Of a DNA stretch of 64,000 nucleotides, positions 12,331 through 24,829 are shown one piece after another. The DNA is taken from positions 52,738,984-52,802,983 of the forward strand of contig NC_088300.1 in the NCBI RefSeq assembly GCF_032854445.1, given 5' to 3'. This stretch comes from Liolophura sinensis (Eukaryota; Mollusca; Polyplacophora; Chitonida; Chitonidae). A program made the translations under genes and the position numbers. The notes under the pieces are model-generated. The model did no database searches. It had not been told where the DNA came from and saw only the letters and a list, made by a program, of their open reading frames with translations. Position 1 is the stretch's first letter, and each line of letters starts with the position of its first letter.

Positions 12331-14649
12331 AGGTATTTTAAAATTGCAAAATTTGTAGGACTTGGTAGATCTATGTTAGAAAATATTTTTTCCAGTGTCT
12401 TTGAACGTGTGTATCTTGATTTCTGAGAACGCTGGAGGTAATGTTTGTCAGTATGAAGTGATAAATAAGCCAGACAAACCTGACATAACCATATAGACCA
12501 ATCTGTCCCAGAGGCATTTTCCTGTAATATAACATCCCAGTCTTGATCACTTGACGCCTTCGTTTATCTCCTATTTGACCTCACCTGTTTGCGTGATAAC
12601 ATGTTCAGAACAGCCCTACATGTAGCTATATACCCCTGAAGGGGTTCTCCCGATATAGTTTGCCTAAGTGGGAAATCTTCCTGAGCTGATCATGTAAAGT
12701 GGTTTGCTGTTGACCAGGTGTAGTGAGTATGCACGAAGTCTAAACATGAAGATATGTGGAATGTCCCTGATATCAATGTCAGGATGTGTATACTGTCCCA
12801 GCTAACTTGATTTCTTTTGACAGATCAATTTCCTCTGGTACATACATGTATATCAGACCTTGTTAATACAGACAGTAAGTCTGCCTCCTATTTTCAAGCT
12901 CTAATAGGTTTCCTTTTTTTTCATCTTCTTCTCCTTCATAGCCTAGTCTGGAAGCATCTTCAAAAGTTTAGGTATCAACAAAGCAATTAGGCTAAGAAGC
13001 ACAACCAAGTCTATTAAATCGCTTGATACATTGGCAGATTCAATGGCACTGGACTGTTTTATTTTTTTCTCATTTCTTTTTTTTTCTGTATCCAAATTTC
13101 GGAAGTCTTGGCAGAGGGCAATGAGTTTGTGGAAGTTGCTAGACAATTAGTGCATGAATAAACCATGAATAGGCCAGTTTGATTAATGGTCTGTAAAGCT
13201 GGCATCATTTCTTGAACCTTGTGTCTGCAGATTCCTAGTTACTATTGGATTCTAGAGTAAGAGTAATACAAGCCTTAATTCATGGATGACAGCCTCAAGG
13301 CAAAAATGTAAAACTCCACTTCTAAATACTGAGTATTTTATTATGAATGGCCGGTTATAATTGCCTCGATTAATCATATTTTATGTCAGATATTACAAAA
13401 GCATAACAATCAAAGGGAAGCATCAAATTTTCAGGCTACCCTCATGTCATTTAGATTCAGCCATTGTGTTGAGTTTTTCATTACATACGCAAGCTAGGTT
13501 GTGAGGCACAAGAAAATTACACGTACATCCATAAAGACAGGAAATTCCTGACGGTTTCCAATATACATGTATCACAATTTCTTGTTCCTGTCATGGTTTA
13601 GTCTTCCCTTGGTAGGACCTTTTTATGGGCCGCAAAATAACTCCAGACAAGCGTGGCTGTCTGGTGGGTTGGCTGGCATGGATTTGTGGTGGTTTCAGAT
13701 TACAGACTGCCGAAAAGATTATGATAGTAATAAATTAGAGCCGTAACAGGCAAAGTTAGCCCACTGTAGTGCTCAGAATCTGTTAACAGCCACAGCTCCA
13801 CTCTGCTTTGTTCGTTAACCCATATACATGTTACACAACAGAGGGTATGTGTGGCACTTGTAGGCATCTGACAGTGTATGACTAGTACATGGGCTGCATG
13901 CTTGTGCAGTACTTACAGGAAATAGAATAGGTAAGCTTATGTTTTTTGTTTCTAAGATCAGCATGGAACATGTGACTTTATGCAATTGTGGATCAATGTT
14001 TAAATCCTAAACACATGCACACTGTATAAATGACGATTGACTGATGCATACTTGTAACATACTGACTCCCTTTATCTACAAACACACAGTGCTTAATTAC
14101 AGTATGTCTTTCACTGGAGTTTGGGTCTGAAACTCTAAACCCAACAACAGGTACGTCTAATGTAAGTAACTGGTTTGAACAGCAACCAAGGCGTGACGTA
14201 AAGTGTATTAACATTGTGATCTCATCTACACTACATTCCATGTCGTTGAGTACATGTATATATTGTTCTGTTTTGTATATCTTACAAATCACACATTGAG
14301 CTGACACAATTGGGAATTCTTCGTACATGGTAATGAATTAATTCAAGTACACACTTATTAAATTTAGTTCTTGTAGGACATTAGGACACTCCTTTTGGGT
14401 AATGGAGCAGTTAAGCATCCACATTGGCTATAAAACTGTTGCGTGGGTTTTGCTAGCTTGTAACCAGTGGGGGTTGCAGGTTCAAACCCGGTTTCAGCAG
14501 GCTTGATTTCAGCTTGGTGCTCCATTCAAAGACAGATCTGGATTTGAACATAGTATTACCGTTGGTCAATGACCTCTCATTTAGTGCATTGAAAATGACA
14601 CTCTAATTCAGTGGTGGTGTTATTTCAGGACAAGGACTTTGGTGTTGTG
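12331..14649. other. Non-coding stretch with one tRNA-like B-box
   Basis: No coding gene recognised; the 111-codon minus-strand frame at 13993-14328 has no family resemblance. A sequence GCAGGTTCAAACCCGG at 14477-14492 looks like a tRNA B-box, but no cloverleaf can be folded around it by eye, so it is more likely a decayed SINE head. Confidence 0.35.
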
Positions 14650-15496
14650 TTATAGCATAGATAAGCAATGTGTGTGACATGTGATTCTAGATAAGCAGTG
14701 TGTGGCACATGTGATTCAAGTTGAGCAATGTGTGAGACATGAGATTCAAGATGAGTAAAGTGTGAGACATGTGATTCAAGATGAGCAGTGTGTGAGACGT
14801 GATTCAAGATGAGCAATGTGTGAGACGTGATTCAAGATAAGCAGTGTGTGGCACATGTGATTCAAGATGAGCAGTGTGTGAGACATGAGATTCAAGATGA
14901 GCAATGTGTGAGACATGAGGTTCAAGGTGAGCAATGTGTGAGACATGTGATTCGAGATGAGCAATGTGTGAGACATGTGATTCAAGATGAGCAATGTGTG
15001 AGACATAAGATTCAAGATGAACAATGTGTGAGACATGTGATTCAAGATGAGCAGTGTGTGGCACATGTGATTCAAGATGAGCAATGTGTGAGACATGAGA
15101 TTCAAGGTGAGCAATGTGTGAGACATGTGATTAAAGATGAGCAATGTGTGTCATGTGATTCAAAATAAGCAATGTGTGGCACATGTGATTCAAAATGAGC
15201 AATGTGTGAGACATGAGATTCAAGATGAGTAATGTGTGAGACATGTGATTCAAGATGAGCAATGTGTGAGACATGTGATTCGAAATAAGCAATGTGTGTC
15301 ATGTGATTCAAAATAAGCAATGTGTGGTACATGTGATTCGAAGTAAACAGTGTGTGCCAGATATGATTCAGGATAAACAATGTGTGGCACATGTGATTCA
15401 AGATAAGCAATGTGTATCATATGATTCAAAATAAGCAGTGTTTTGCACATGTGAATGCAATGTGTGGCACAAGTGATTCAAGATAACCAATGTGTC
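14650..15496. repeat. 30-bp minisatellite, block 1
   Basis: About 28 tandem copies of a 30-bp unit, such as TTCAAGATGAGCAATGTGTG plus AGACATGTGA, with frequent AAGATAAGC and GTGTGGCAC variants. Some units are a few bases shorter. Because 30 is a multiple of three, long open frames appear in several frames on both strands (for example 14776-15144 minus and 14827-15168 plus), encoding ten-residue repeats. Their presence on both strands argues against coding function. Confidence 0.95.
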
Positions 15497-16840
15497 AAGA
15501 TTAACATATTCAAAATTCTGTGAAGCAACCTGTTTGCATATCTCCCTTTTACGGAAATCTTCATGACCCACAGCATGATTAGATTTAAGAAGGCAAGTTT
15601 TGAAGCAGAGGGGCACTTGAAATCAAACATGACACTAGTAAGTCTCTTTGGTGTCTGCCAAATGGGTCCTTACTGATAATTTAACCTACTTCGGCTTTCG
15701 ATCGTTCTGTTTTTGACATCAGCGTTGCAAGTGACAGCATGTGACTGCACGTAGTCTGACTGGTTTCCTTCCACTGACATCAGGTGCTGCTAATAACTTT
15801 AGCACCTTTGAAGGCAAGCTTCAGATTGTGTTTGTCTTCAGGTTTTTGTTTTTGGGAATCTGAAGTTTGATAAATGGCTTATAGCAGCAAAATTAAAACC
15901 TTCTTTCCCAGATCTGAACATTATTTAGGGACATTGATTCACAATAAAGGCATGTGTTTTTGTCCAAAGACTGAACATGGAGGTATGTGCCAGACAGGAC
16001 TTCAGGCCATTGAGATCCAGCCATATTCATCGTGGAAAAAGTGACAATTCGTTGATACATAAAGTAGCAGTGTACTTTATCTCTCGAAATAAGTAGCCTC
16101 TCTATTTAAGGATCATTGTAGTTAGTACTCCACGGGGGAATTTACTATTTGTGGGTCTCTTAATTTTCTCATTATTTTTGGCTGATTTTTGCAGTAAATT
16201 TCAAGTGACTATTACCCTGTCAATAAGTCAAATCAGAATTCGTTTTGAACTGCCTTTCTTGACAATTGAAAATCAGTGTTCGTTAATTTTGTCGAGTAAG
16301 GCTTAAGGATAATATTTCAAGAGAATTTAGATAATGCACCGAACATTCATGTGGATGCACTTTTCAAATTAGTTTCTAGTATACATGTAAGGTGTTGCTT
16401 GACTTTTGATTTTCTCAAATGTTGTTTTTCCTTCTTAAGATCACTTTGAAATGGCCTTTTACAGACTGAGAGTGACAACCACAAATACCATAAGCCATTA
16501 AGGCATGACCTTGCATTCTATCTTGATTCATAACTATTATTCAAAGGTGATGTCAAGACCAGTTGCTTATGTTGTGAGTTTCAGTCAATCCAGACTGATG
16601 CTCTAGGTTGTACACTTTCTGGGCAGGTCTTCAGGCTGCACTGAACTGGTGTCCTGAAATATAGGCAGTGATAATTACTTTAATCATTGAAGGATAGTAA
16701 AGGGCAAAAATCTTCAATTTTATTATCTCAAACGGTTGGTCAGAAAAAAAAAACAACTCAATTTCAGGTGGAAAAAAAAATCAATTTCCTCCAGAAAGTG
16801 GTGGTCCGTACATGGAAAAATTTCTTGTGTGAACCCCTGC
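15497..16840. other. Spacer between the two 30-bp minisatellite blocks
   Basis: About 1.34 kb of unique-looking sequence separates two blocks of the same minisatellite. No gene was recognised. Confidence 0.5.
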
Positions 16841-17158
16841 AATATGTGGCACATGTGATTCAAGATAAGCAATGTGTGGCACATGTGATTCAAGATAAGC
16901 AATGTGTGGCACATGTAATTCAAGATAAGCGATGTGTGGCACATGATTCAAGATAAGCAGTGTGTGGCACATGTGATTCAAGATAAGCACTGTGTGAGAC
17001 GTGATATTCAAGATGAGCAATGTGTGAGACGTGATTCGAAATAAGCAATGTGTGAGACGTGATTCAAAATAGCAAGGTGTGGCACATGTGATTCAAGGTA
17101 AGCAATGTGTGGCACATGTAATTCAAGACAAGCAGTGTGTGGCACATGTGATTCAAGA
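16841..17158. repeat. 30-bp minisatellite, block 2
   Basis: About 10 copies of the same 30-bp family as block 1, in the same orientation, mostly of the GTGTGGCACATG plus ATTCAAGATAAGC variant. The predominance of that variant suggests this block expanded from one subtype. Confidence 0.95.
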
Positions 17159-17850
17159 ACCTTTCATGCTGTTATAACAGAACATTCATATGTGTGGCTA
17201 TATATTGTCATGAAATATGTTATGCAACATGGATTTATTTGTAAAGCCTTGGTGGCAGCATGTGGTAGAGTTTGAGTGACAGGCCCTTAAGGGGGATGAA
17301 GATAAATGGCATCCTGCATAAAGCTTTTGGCAGAGGATGATGAAAATGACAGTAATTCATTGATAGAGCAACTCACTGTGAATTGTGGATGACTATTTAA
17401 TCTACTGTGATGAAGTAATTGACAGTTTGTGGTAAAATCATAATAATATTAAAATTTAAATGATCATTTTTTTTTCTCTTCCTTTTTTTAAGTTAAAAAA
17501 GGCTTATGCTTGTGAAGAAAATGTGTAAAAACATTATAATAACATACATGTAGTGTGATGCTTATAAAGAAATTGAAAGAATACTGTTAATTTCCTGTGT
17601 TTATGAAACCCAGCATTATCCCTCTGTCAATTTTCGCCACGGGATATTGTCATCATGCATGTCTGTCCCTCTGTTCATCACACCATCCTTGTGTATAAGA
17701 TATCTCAAGAAAGCTCTAGGGTATGCCTAGTAGACAAACCAAGTTTGTGTCATGGATTCATAACAGTAAGATCTGATGTAATTGTGATTAATTTTGGCAC
17801 CCATTTTTAATCTGACATTCAGAATCACTTATATTTCACATGAGGGAACT
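17159..17850. other. Non-coding stretch, nothing assigned
   Basis: AT-rich DNA with short T runs. No gene recognised. Confidence 0.4.
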
Positions 17851-18078
17851 CTCTGGCCGAGATGGTTAGCAAGCCAGTGCGGCAGGAGGGAAGAGTTTAA
17901 GTCCAACTCATGCTGGCTTCCTCTCCAACCATACATGGGAAGGTCTGCCACAACCTGCAGACGGTTGTGGGTTTCTCCGGGCTCTGCCTGTTTTCCTCTC
18001 ACCATATAATGTTGGCCGCTGTCGTATAAATGAAATATTCTTATTCAGCGTCACAGTCAAATAACAAAAATAAATAGA
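17851..18078 (+). mobile_element. tRNA-derived SINE, family A, with head
   Basis: The head CTGGCCGAGATGGTTAGCAA fits a tRNA A-box, and GAGTTTAAGTCC fits a B-box. The body then matches family A: GGGAAGGTCTGCCACAACCTG, GGTTGTGGGTTTCTCCGGG, TTTTCCTCTCACCATA, TGAAATATTCTTATTCAGCG. It ends in an AAATA-rich tail. It is shorter than the copy at 30624-30891 just after the A-box, so there is a small internal deletion. Confidence 0.85.
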
Positions 18079-19702
18079 TATATTTCACATGCATTCTGCA
18101 TGAGTGATTATGACAAAACTTTGTTATGTATTATCAATGCATTAAGAGGCTTTAAAATAGAGTTCAAATTGGTGAATGCTTTTGGTGGTCATCTGTATTT
18201 TAGATTCAAGAATTTCTTCTGTTTCACTTACCACATAAGAGATTAATATAAAACTTGTTATAAAGGTTAAACTGAGAAGTTATCTTTAATTTACTGACAA
18301 TCCTAGAATTCTTATACTGCATTTCACTAACCACTTTATACTTAATAGCTTATGAATGATTAATAAGAAACTTGGAATGTTCTGAATTTAAATCTGAAGC
18401 TCTGATTGGTGAATAATTGGCAGCCATCTTTAATTTACAGAAATTCAGGAATAGCTTGTATTGTAATTACTGCTTAAATGATTAATATATACAGAACTTG
18501 CTGTGTTTCATGAAGATATTTAGATGCTCTAAGATTTTGTTCATATTCAGTTTACCAGTGTAATTTAATTAGAGGTACTTCTATATTGAAAACTAAACTT
18601 ACGTAGAACTTTGAATCACGTAGTATCAAATGATTTCGCCCAGCCGAGGGATCTACCCAGGCATACATGTAGTTTCGTATTACATGCATAGTGATGGATA
18701 GTTTATGAAAACGTGATTGTTGCAGTAAAACGCGGCATTTTGTGTGAATGCTCCAACATATGGTTGCAGTATAGTTGCTCATGTGCATGGTGTCACATCA
18801 CAATAGTTTAATTGGTTTAAGCTAATTTTTGGGTGATACTTTCTGAATGACAAATAGAATGCTAGTTTAATTCATGATGGATACAATCCAAGTACATGTA
18901 TAATATGATGGCTGGCTGCCAGGAAACGTCTGGTAGCAGTCTCTGACAGTGTGAAATCCTTGGTGGTTACAATCTGATTCAACTGAACCACTTTTACATT
19001 TGACAAATGGCTGTTTGTACCTTCCAAATGTACATGTACAAACTCATGATTTCCCTAAGCTCGGAAGTAGCTACGAAACCATTTTTTACTGTTCAATATT
19101 AAGTTAAACTCTGCTAAATATCAATTCATAGTATCCACAGAAACAGAGCCAATGTTGTTGTCAACGGGAAGCATAAAAAGCTGACCGATATACATAAACC
19201 TCTGTTAATATTAAAAATCTATATTCTGATTTTATATCCAATATTTTTTAAACATATTTGTCATTTGGTAAGGTGAATGGGATCTACAAATCAATAATAA
19301 ACTACATGAAATTTTCCTTGTCGTTGTCTGATTCTTATTCTCTTGGTATGTGGATGTCTAGAGGAGACCATGTAGTTCTAATGAGGTGCAGCATTGGATG
19401 TTCTTGTCTGACTCACAGTTTTACTCTTGATCAGCTTATTGCTCCTGAGTGTGTTCCATGTGGAGACTTGCAAAGCATCATGTATATCCTGATTCACTGT
19501 GGAGGCCGTTATCGATATTCCGCGAAGATTTTACACAGTTGATTCTACATTTCGATTGTTTGACAGTGTCGTTGGCGATGCTGTCATTTAATATTTAAAA
19601 AGCCACTGGCCTGTTTCAAAAGAATATATTGTGTACAGAATATGATGGTGTTTAAAAATAGTTGTGGGTTTTCAATATATAGTTATATATATATACAGTA
19701 TA

Positions 19703-19710
<8 letters not shown>
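18079..19710. other. Non-coding stretch, nothing assigned
   Basis: No gene or structured repeat recognised. The 94-codon plus frame at 19258-19542 shows no family resemblance. Confidence 0.4.

Positions 19711-19734
<24 letters not shown>
19711..19734. repeat. (TA)n microsatellite
   Basis: About twelve TA dinucleotides followed by a run of T; a shorter TA run precedes it at 19685-19695. Confidence 0.95.
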
Positions 19735-19743
<9 letters not shown>

Positions 19744-20721
19744 TTTTTGCTTCGTGAACTGAGAAGAGAATGTGGATTTTTTAGGGTCCAAATGTGGGCT
19801 ATCCTGGAATGTGTTGAAACACCACGCTATTGGATGACAGTGTCTGGATGCCAGTGAAGAACCATTCAGAGTGGGATGTGGTTAGACACATGTCCTGTTA
19901 TCGAAGGCTGGCTGACATTCAGTTTGGTAGAAGCTATAGGGTTGGTCAGATATTGATTCCGATCAAGCTGTACATGTACTGCACTATGAACAAATGAGGA
20001 AATAGTTTGGCTTAGCTCACAGGGTTCCCGCTCTCCTCCAGCCGTGAGCCTTGGCTCGTCCTGTGACAGGACTATCCGTGCTGGTGTTGTGTCTAATTTA
20101 TCTACTCTAATCAAATGATCCAATCCTTTAACCCCCAGGTTTGGTCAGACTAGGCCCCTGAGGGATGGTCTCCCCTTTCCCCCAGACGACAATACCCTGT
20201 CTGCCAGATTACCCTTAGGGCAGTGAGACATAGTCAATTTTCAACGGAATCTAATAGTGTGTCCAGGAAATGTTGTTGCTGATTGAGAGAAGCTATTATG
20301 CATGTACCACTTGTATAGCAGCCAAAACATGTACTGATGGGCTAGGCTCATGTATGTACTAAACTAAGCCAATCATAGCACTAAGACATTCAAGATGTTT
20401 GTCACTTTCGCTAACCGTTACAAACAGTGCATAGTATTGTCAGAGAGGAAAAAGAGTGTTGGTGTAATTTTAAGCTTTTGTTTATATGAATTTGTAGTTG
20501 TGTATAACACAGGCTCAAGGATTTTGTCAAGGTAAAAATGCCATAGGCAGGGCTAGAGATTTATTTGAAACTAGGATTACCAAACAAGGATTAATTACAT
20601 TCCATTTAAAATTATTATAATTATTGGTATTGTTGAAATCATAGATGTATAATAGGCCCAAGACCTATACAGATGTTCAGCTATTTTTAGCTTACCGTTA
20701 CAAAGCATAAAAAAGTCTCTG
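19735..20721. other. Non-coding stretch, nothing assigned
   Basis: No gene recognised. The 85-codon minus frame at 19866-20123 has no family resemblance. Confidence 0.4.
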
Positions 20722-20820
20722 CTCGGTTTCCTCCCACCATAATGTGGCTGTGATTTTATAAATGATATATTCTGAAGTATGCAGCGTAAAACACCAGTCA
20801 GATGACTAAAACAAATAAAG
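20722..20820 (+). mobile_element. SINE family A, 3' fragment
   Basis: GGTTTCCTCCCACCATAATG, GATATATTCTGAAGTATGCA and GCGTAAAACACCAGTCAGAT correspond to the 3' half of family A. The head is absent. Confidence 0.7.
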
Positions 20821-21424
20821 TATAAAGAGGAGGCATTATCATGATGTGGTAGAGATGTGTGTGCTGGTGTCAGAATTTGTACTGTGCAAGGTTTATAAGC
20901 CTGGGTTAAGTGCGTACAAATTAATATATACATGTATATATATGTTAAGATGTATATGTTTGGACTTCTCGAGAAGATACAAGTGTGGATGTCAGAAAAC
21001 CGCCTTGTATATGATAACTCATTCACTAGCTTTGGGAAGAGACATCTCCCATCATCAAGCGCCACTACACCACATGATGGAAGAAGTCTCTTCCGAAAGT
21101 TTGTGAATAAGACATCATGTACAAAATGTTTTTTGTGGTTTTGTTCATCACTAGCATATGGTTGAACTTACCTGAACATTTCGTAATTTGTAGTTTTACC
21201 TGGCTGGCTGAAAATTTCTAGGAGGCACAATTGTTTCAGACAATAATTGGAAATCAGCAAATTCCTAGGTTTATCATAACACTTCTTTCAGTGCTGTTAC
21301 GTTTTTTGTTTTTTTTGAAGTAGTGGTATTATGTTGAAGTTCCATGTTCATGAACAGCTGGAGCTGTAGATCCAGGGTCAATCGTGGGTACCTAACCTAA
21401 GAATTTAAAAGAGGAAGTTGTAAC
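20821..21424. other. Non-coding stretch, nothing assigned
   Basis: No gene recognised. The 156-codon minus-strand frame (20595-21065) runs through the SINE fragment and is not credible. Confidence 0.4.
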
Positions 21425-21680
21425 TTCCTCGCTTGGCAGTCAGCATGAAGGAGATAGTGCAACGACTGGTTGACACGTATCAGTATAATGGCTCAGGCGG
21501 GGAGGCTTACTTGCCTTCGGTAAGGCGTCTCAGTGAAGCAGCACTAGATAAAAGAGCGATGGAAATCCGTCTTGCAACAAGGAGGCACATTACATGCACT
21601 CTAATGATTTCTTCGTCATCATGTGACTGAAAAATTGATAAGTACGGCGTTAAACCTCAAGCACTCACTCATTCATTAAC
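21425..21680 (+). mobile_element. SINE family B
   Basis: The block includes GACTGGTTGACACGTATCAG, TAATGGCTCAGGCGGGGAGG and ATGTGACTGAAAAATTGATA, and ends AAGTACGGCGTTAAACCTCA then GCACTCACTCATT. The last 65 bp are shared with 52893-52965. The ending in repeated CACT is characteristic of a SINE-like element I recognise from gastropod and other mollusc DNA (recollection, not a search). It probably carries no protein; the 65-codon frame inside is incidental. Confidence 0.75.
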
Positions 21681-22302
21681 AGCTGAAGACATGTCTCCGC
21701 TAATTAGATTTTAAATCACTATTAATTTGACTAAATGAATAATCCTGGTAAGACTATTATATTTGGTTATGTAGTTTCTTTGCAGCTTTAACAAATTAGT
21801 GGTGGTTGTATTTTGAGGTAATTGTTATTAAGTGGTTATTAGTTAGTTGAGCAAGTTTATTCTGATAATGTTGACAGCATACATGGTATGAATATATATT
21901 TTTTTTTTTTGGCATTGTGATTTTTGATTCATGTACAGTCAATTTGGTAGGCTCAGGAAACTGCACTAATCTAATAGATGGATCAAAACGCGACATATAT
22001 ATCTTTATAAATATAGCAACTACATGTTTAATCCTTTCTGATATTGCAATGATGTGGTGATAACTTAGTTTACAATAAGTATAAGTTGTTTAACTTGATC
22101 GCCCACTACAGTAACCATACTCGTTATTGTTATGGCACATTATATGTTCACTGTTAATTCTAAACATTAATAGGGGACCCATCCAGTGCCTGACAGCGGG
22201 ACCTCGCATCATATCATGTTATTGACATGGTGCATTGCACTGCGTTCCAGTTTTGGTATAACAGTGGCTCAGGGCCCTGCTTTAGCTCACACAATATGCT
22301 GA
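21681..22302. other. Non-coding stretch, nothing assigned
   Basis: AT-rich DNA. No gene recognised. Confidence 0.4.
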
Positions 22303-22328
22303 CCCCCCCCCCCCCCCCCCCCCCCCCC
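22303..22328. repeat. (C)26 homopolymer
   Basis: Twenty-six consecutive C. Its true length is uncertain in any assembly. Confidence 0.95.
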
Positions 22329-24110
22329 ATTACATTCAAAGAACATGCTGTGTATGAAAAATTGATTTACAGGCACAAAATATGAGTCACTGAAGAAAAA
22401 TGAACAAAATGCAAAATTATTTTACAGCTGTGTTTACATGTACGTGCTTTCAGTTCTGATACTCCAAACGATGTCATATAAACTGTCTAGAATATACCAA
22501 ATTCTATCTCCAGAAATCTGAGTTAATTGTCATTAAAGCCATGGCCTGCATAAATGTTAGAAAGTCCTCCTATGTGGTTAGTTATGGACATGTGCATGTA
22601 AGTCTGTTGACATACTTACTGCAGTTTCTTATTTCTTTGGCTCCTGTGGGATCAATGTAATTTTGAGCAACCATCTTCTTTTTTCAGGTTGCTCTCTTTT
22701 GGATTTTTTCATTCAGCCATTCTGGCAGTTTGCCTCAGTTTGCACACTTATCTGATCGGTATATATGGCATAGTGCCACTGTTTGATCAGAACATCTACC
22801 AATAAATGAACAATGTTTGGAATGGCGTGCAAGATTGCAACAGGAATGAAATAAGAATGTCAGCCTAAGTTTTTGATTTCTGGAAACAATTTTACTGTGA
22901 ATCTGCTTTTATTTGTATAGACATTATCTAGGTAATACTCAAGGCTATCATAATCTCAAGAAACATTTCAGTAAATGACATATGCACCTGTGACTTATGG
23001 TGGCTATAGTGCATTCTTCAAATATGTACTCAATTTGACAGGAACAAGAGAGCCCTGAGCTTAATTAATTCCAGAAGAGAGGGTTCCATCTAACTTTGAG
23101 GAAATTGTCCCCTGTTCTATAAAGTATAAACCATTTAGGCTATTGAAAGCATGCTGTGGCATTCAGAGGCATGATTCGAAGAAAATAGGAGCAGCCAGTG
23201 GAATTACAAGATGACAACTTGGCAGAGTTTTATAGAATTCAATCGATGTGTCTTGTGGTAAGCTGACTAGAAATTCTCTCCATGCGATGGTGGGGAAAGG
23301 GGCAATAGGTAGACATCCAGACCAGTGGAATTTCCATTTAGTGTAAGGATATAAGAATAAGATGCTGGTATGTAAATTCCACTCAGATGATTTGTTACAT
23401 GTACATGGGCTTCACAGGATTGATCGATGGATAACAGACCAGTCTGTTCTTCCTTGTAGTATCAAGATTCTGCCTGGAATATGTTTCCTTTCTTATTTTG
23501 TAAACAAAAGATTATATTTTGTTTAAACCATTGAGTTTAATGGCAAAATTTATTGTTGGAATTGCCCTTTTGTTCAACAGAAATGGAATATAAATAATCT
23601 TTGGAAATGACATCACATGATATTAGTTAATTTTTGGATTTTTATGTAAATTCATATATTCTTCATCTCTTTGAATTGAGTAAAAAACTTTCCTTCCTTT
23701 TGTTGGAGAATTTTTATTGTTTTCTTGGTTTCTCTTCTCCCTTATTATTTCACGAAATAATGACCAATGACCCAGTTGATAAGGCACAGAAATATTGGAC
23801 TACTAACCTCTTTCTTTTTCTTTTTTTTCCCTGGTGATAGTTCATTCCTGGTTCTGAATTAGTATCTTTTAAATGTGTCATTTTAGGTGTAATTACCGTA
23901 GGTTTATTTTCAAATAAATTTAGGACTGACATTTATATACAGAATGGAGACATCTGAGAGTAAGATGTCATACAGAAGATACTGGCTGTGGGTTCAGAAT
24001 GGTGACTCTCATGTACAAGTAGACAGTGATGTAATCAGTGTTAGCCAGTGAACGATCTGTACGAGAAAAAAAAAACCTCCGCAAAAGACTACAAATTTTC
24101 ATTGGTTGAA
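22329..24110. other. Non-coding stretch, nothing assigned
   Basis: No gene recognised. A possible acceptor-like TTTTTTCAGG at 22680-22689 has no coding frame after it. Confidence 0.4.
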
Positions 24111-24112
24111 GT

Positions 24113-24143
<31 letters not shown>

Positions 24144-24144
24144 G
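24111..24144. repeat. (GT)n followed by (G)18
   Basis: Eight or so GT units run directly into eighteen consecutive G. The tract lies just upstream of the decayed helicase. Confidence 0.9.
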
Positions 24145-24224
24145 TGTCCTTATTAATATTCATCAGAGAACTGGCAAAAGTAAGGTGTCGTATAAAGGAC
24201 ACGATCGAATATGAGGAAATTAGC

Positions 24225-24729
24225 ATGGAGGCTGAGGTCATTGTGTGTCACAAATTCGGGATGAAAGAGCAATGCCTGCAAGCCATTCTACATGGAAAAC
24301 ATGTTTTTATGTGCCAAAAGACTGGAGCAGGGAAGTCATGCTGTCAACGGTATTATTAGAACAACAACGTCAACAAAACTTGATGTCCCTATTGTCATCG
24401 TTGTGTCACCCCTGGTGAGTCTTGATTACAAAGTCTCGGGTGAAAGTTTTAAACAAGAGAGGCATACTTGTATTATATCTTAGGGATGACTATGAATTCC
24501 CGGATATTGTGGATGGTAAATTCAGTTATGGAAATGGAGTTCGCATTTGTAGGAGAAATGAGATGGAGGAAAGTTTTGACCAAACCCATCTAACAAACAT
24601 TCACTTGCATCATGTCATCAGAAAGATTTTCTAGGTCTTCGAGAAATGATTGATGACATTTGTTCATCAGATTCTGGGTCGCCGGACCAAGAGGTCATTG
24701 AGTTTGACATTGATGAATTATGTGACTAA
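24225..24729 (+). pseudogene. Decayed, internally deleted RecQ-like DNA helicase
   Basis: Frame 1 (24225-24359) reads FGMKEQCLQAILHGKHVF then a Walker A-like KTGAGKS, as in motifs 0 and I of superfamily 2 RecQ helicases. A shift to a second frame gives IVIVVSPLVSL (motif Ia region). A shift to a third frame gives VLNKRGILVLYLRDDYEFPD, the segment that follows motif Ia in RecQ-type proteins. A further shift near 24625 opens a short acidic tail (EFDIDELCD) ending at TAA 24727-24729. The DEAH box and motifs III-VI are missing, so a large internal part is deleted. An AATAAA lies at 24818-24823. The single uninterrupted stretch is compatible with a retroposed or transposon-carried copy. Family assignment rests on motif reading only. 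Confidence 0.7.
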
Positions 24730-24829
24730 ATCTTGCTCCTTATGCTCAAGTAGTTATTTTATTATCAGCTCACTGGTAATATTAAATGAAACATGTTTCA
24801 TTTTGACATATTTTTGAAATAAAACTCAT

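Noticed and set aside
14440-14545. A tRNA gene around the B-box GGTTCAAACCC
   Set aside because: No A-box at the right distance and no acceptor stem can be paired. More likely a decayed SINE head.
14776-15450. Several overlapping 70-120 codon frames on both strands
   Set aside because: They arise from the 30-bp minisatellite, whose unit is a multiple of three. Openness on both strands shows a composition artefact.
14650-17158. CRISPR array (regular 30-bp repeats)
   Set aside because: Units are contiguous with no unique spacers, in a eukaryotic context. It is a minisatellite.
20595-21065. 156-codon minus frame
   Set aside because: It crosses a SINE family A fragment and TA-rich sequence. 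It has no domain.
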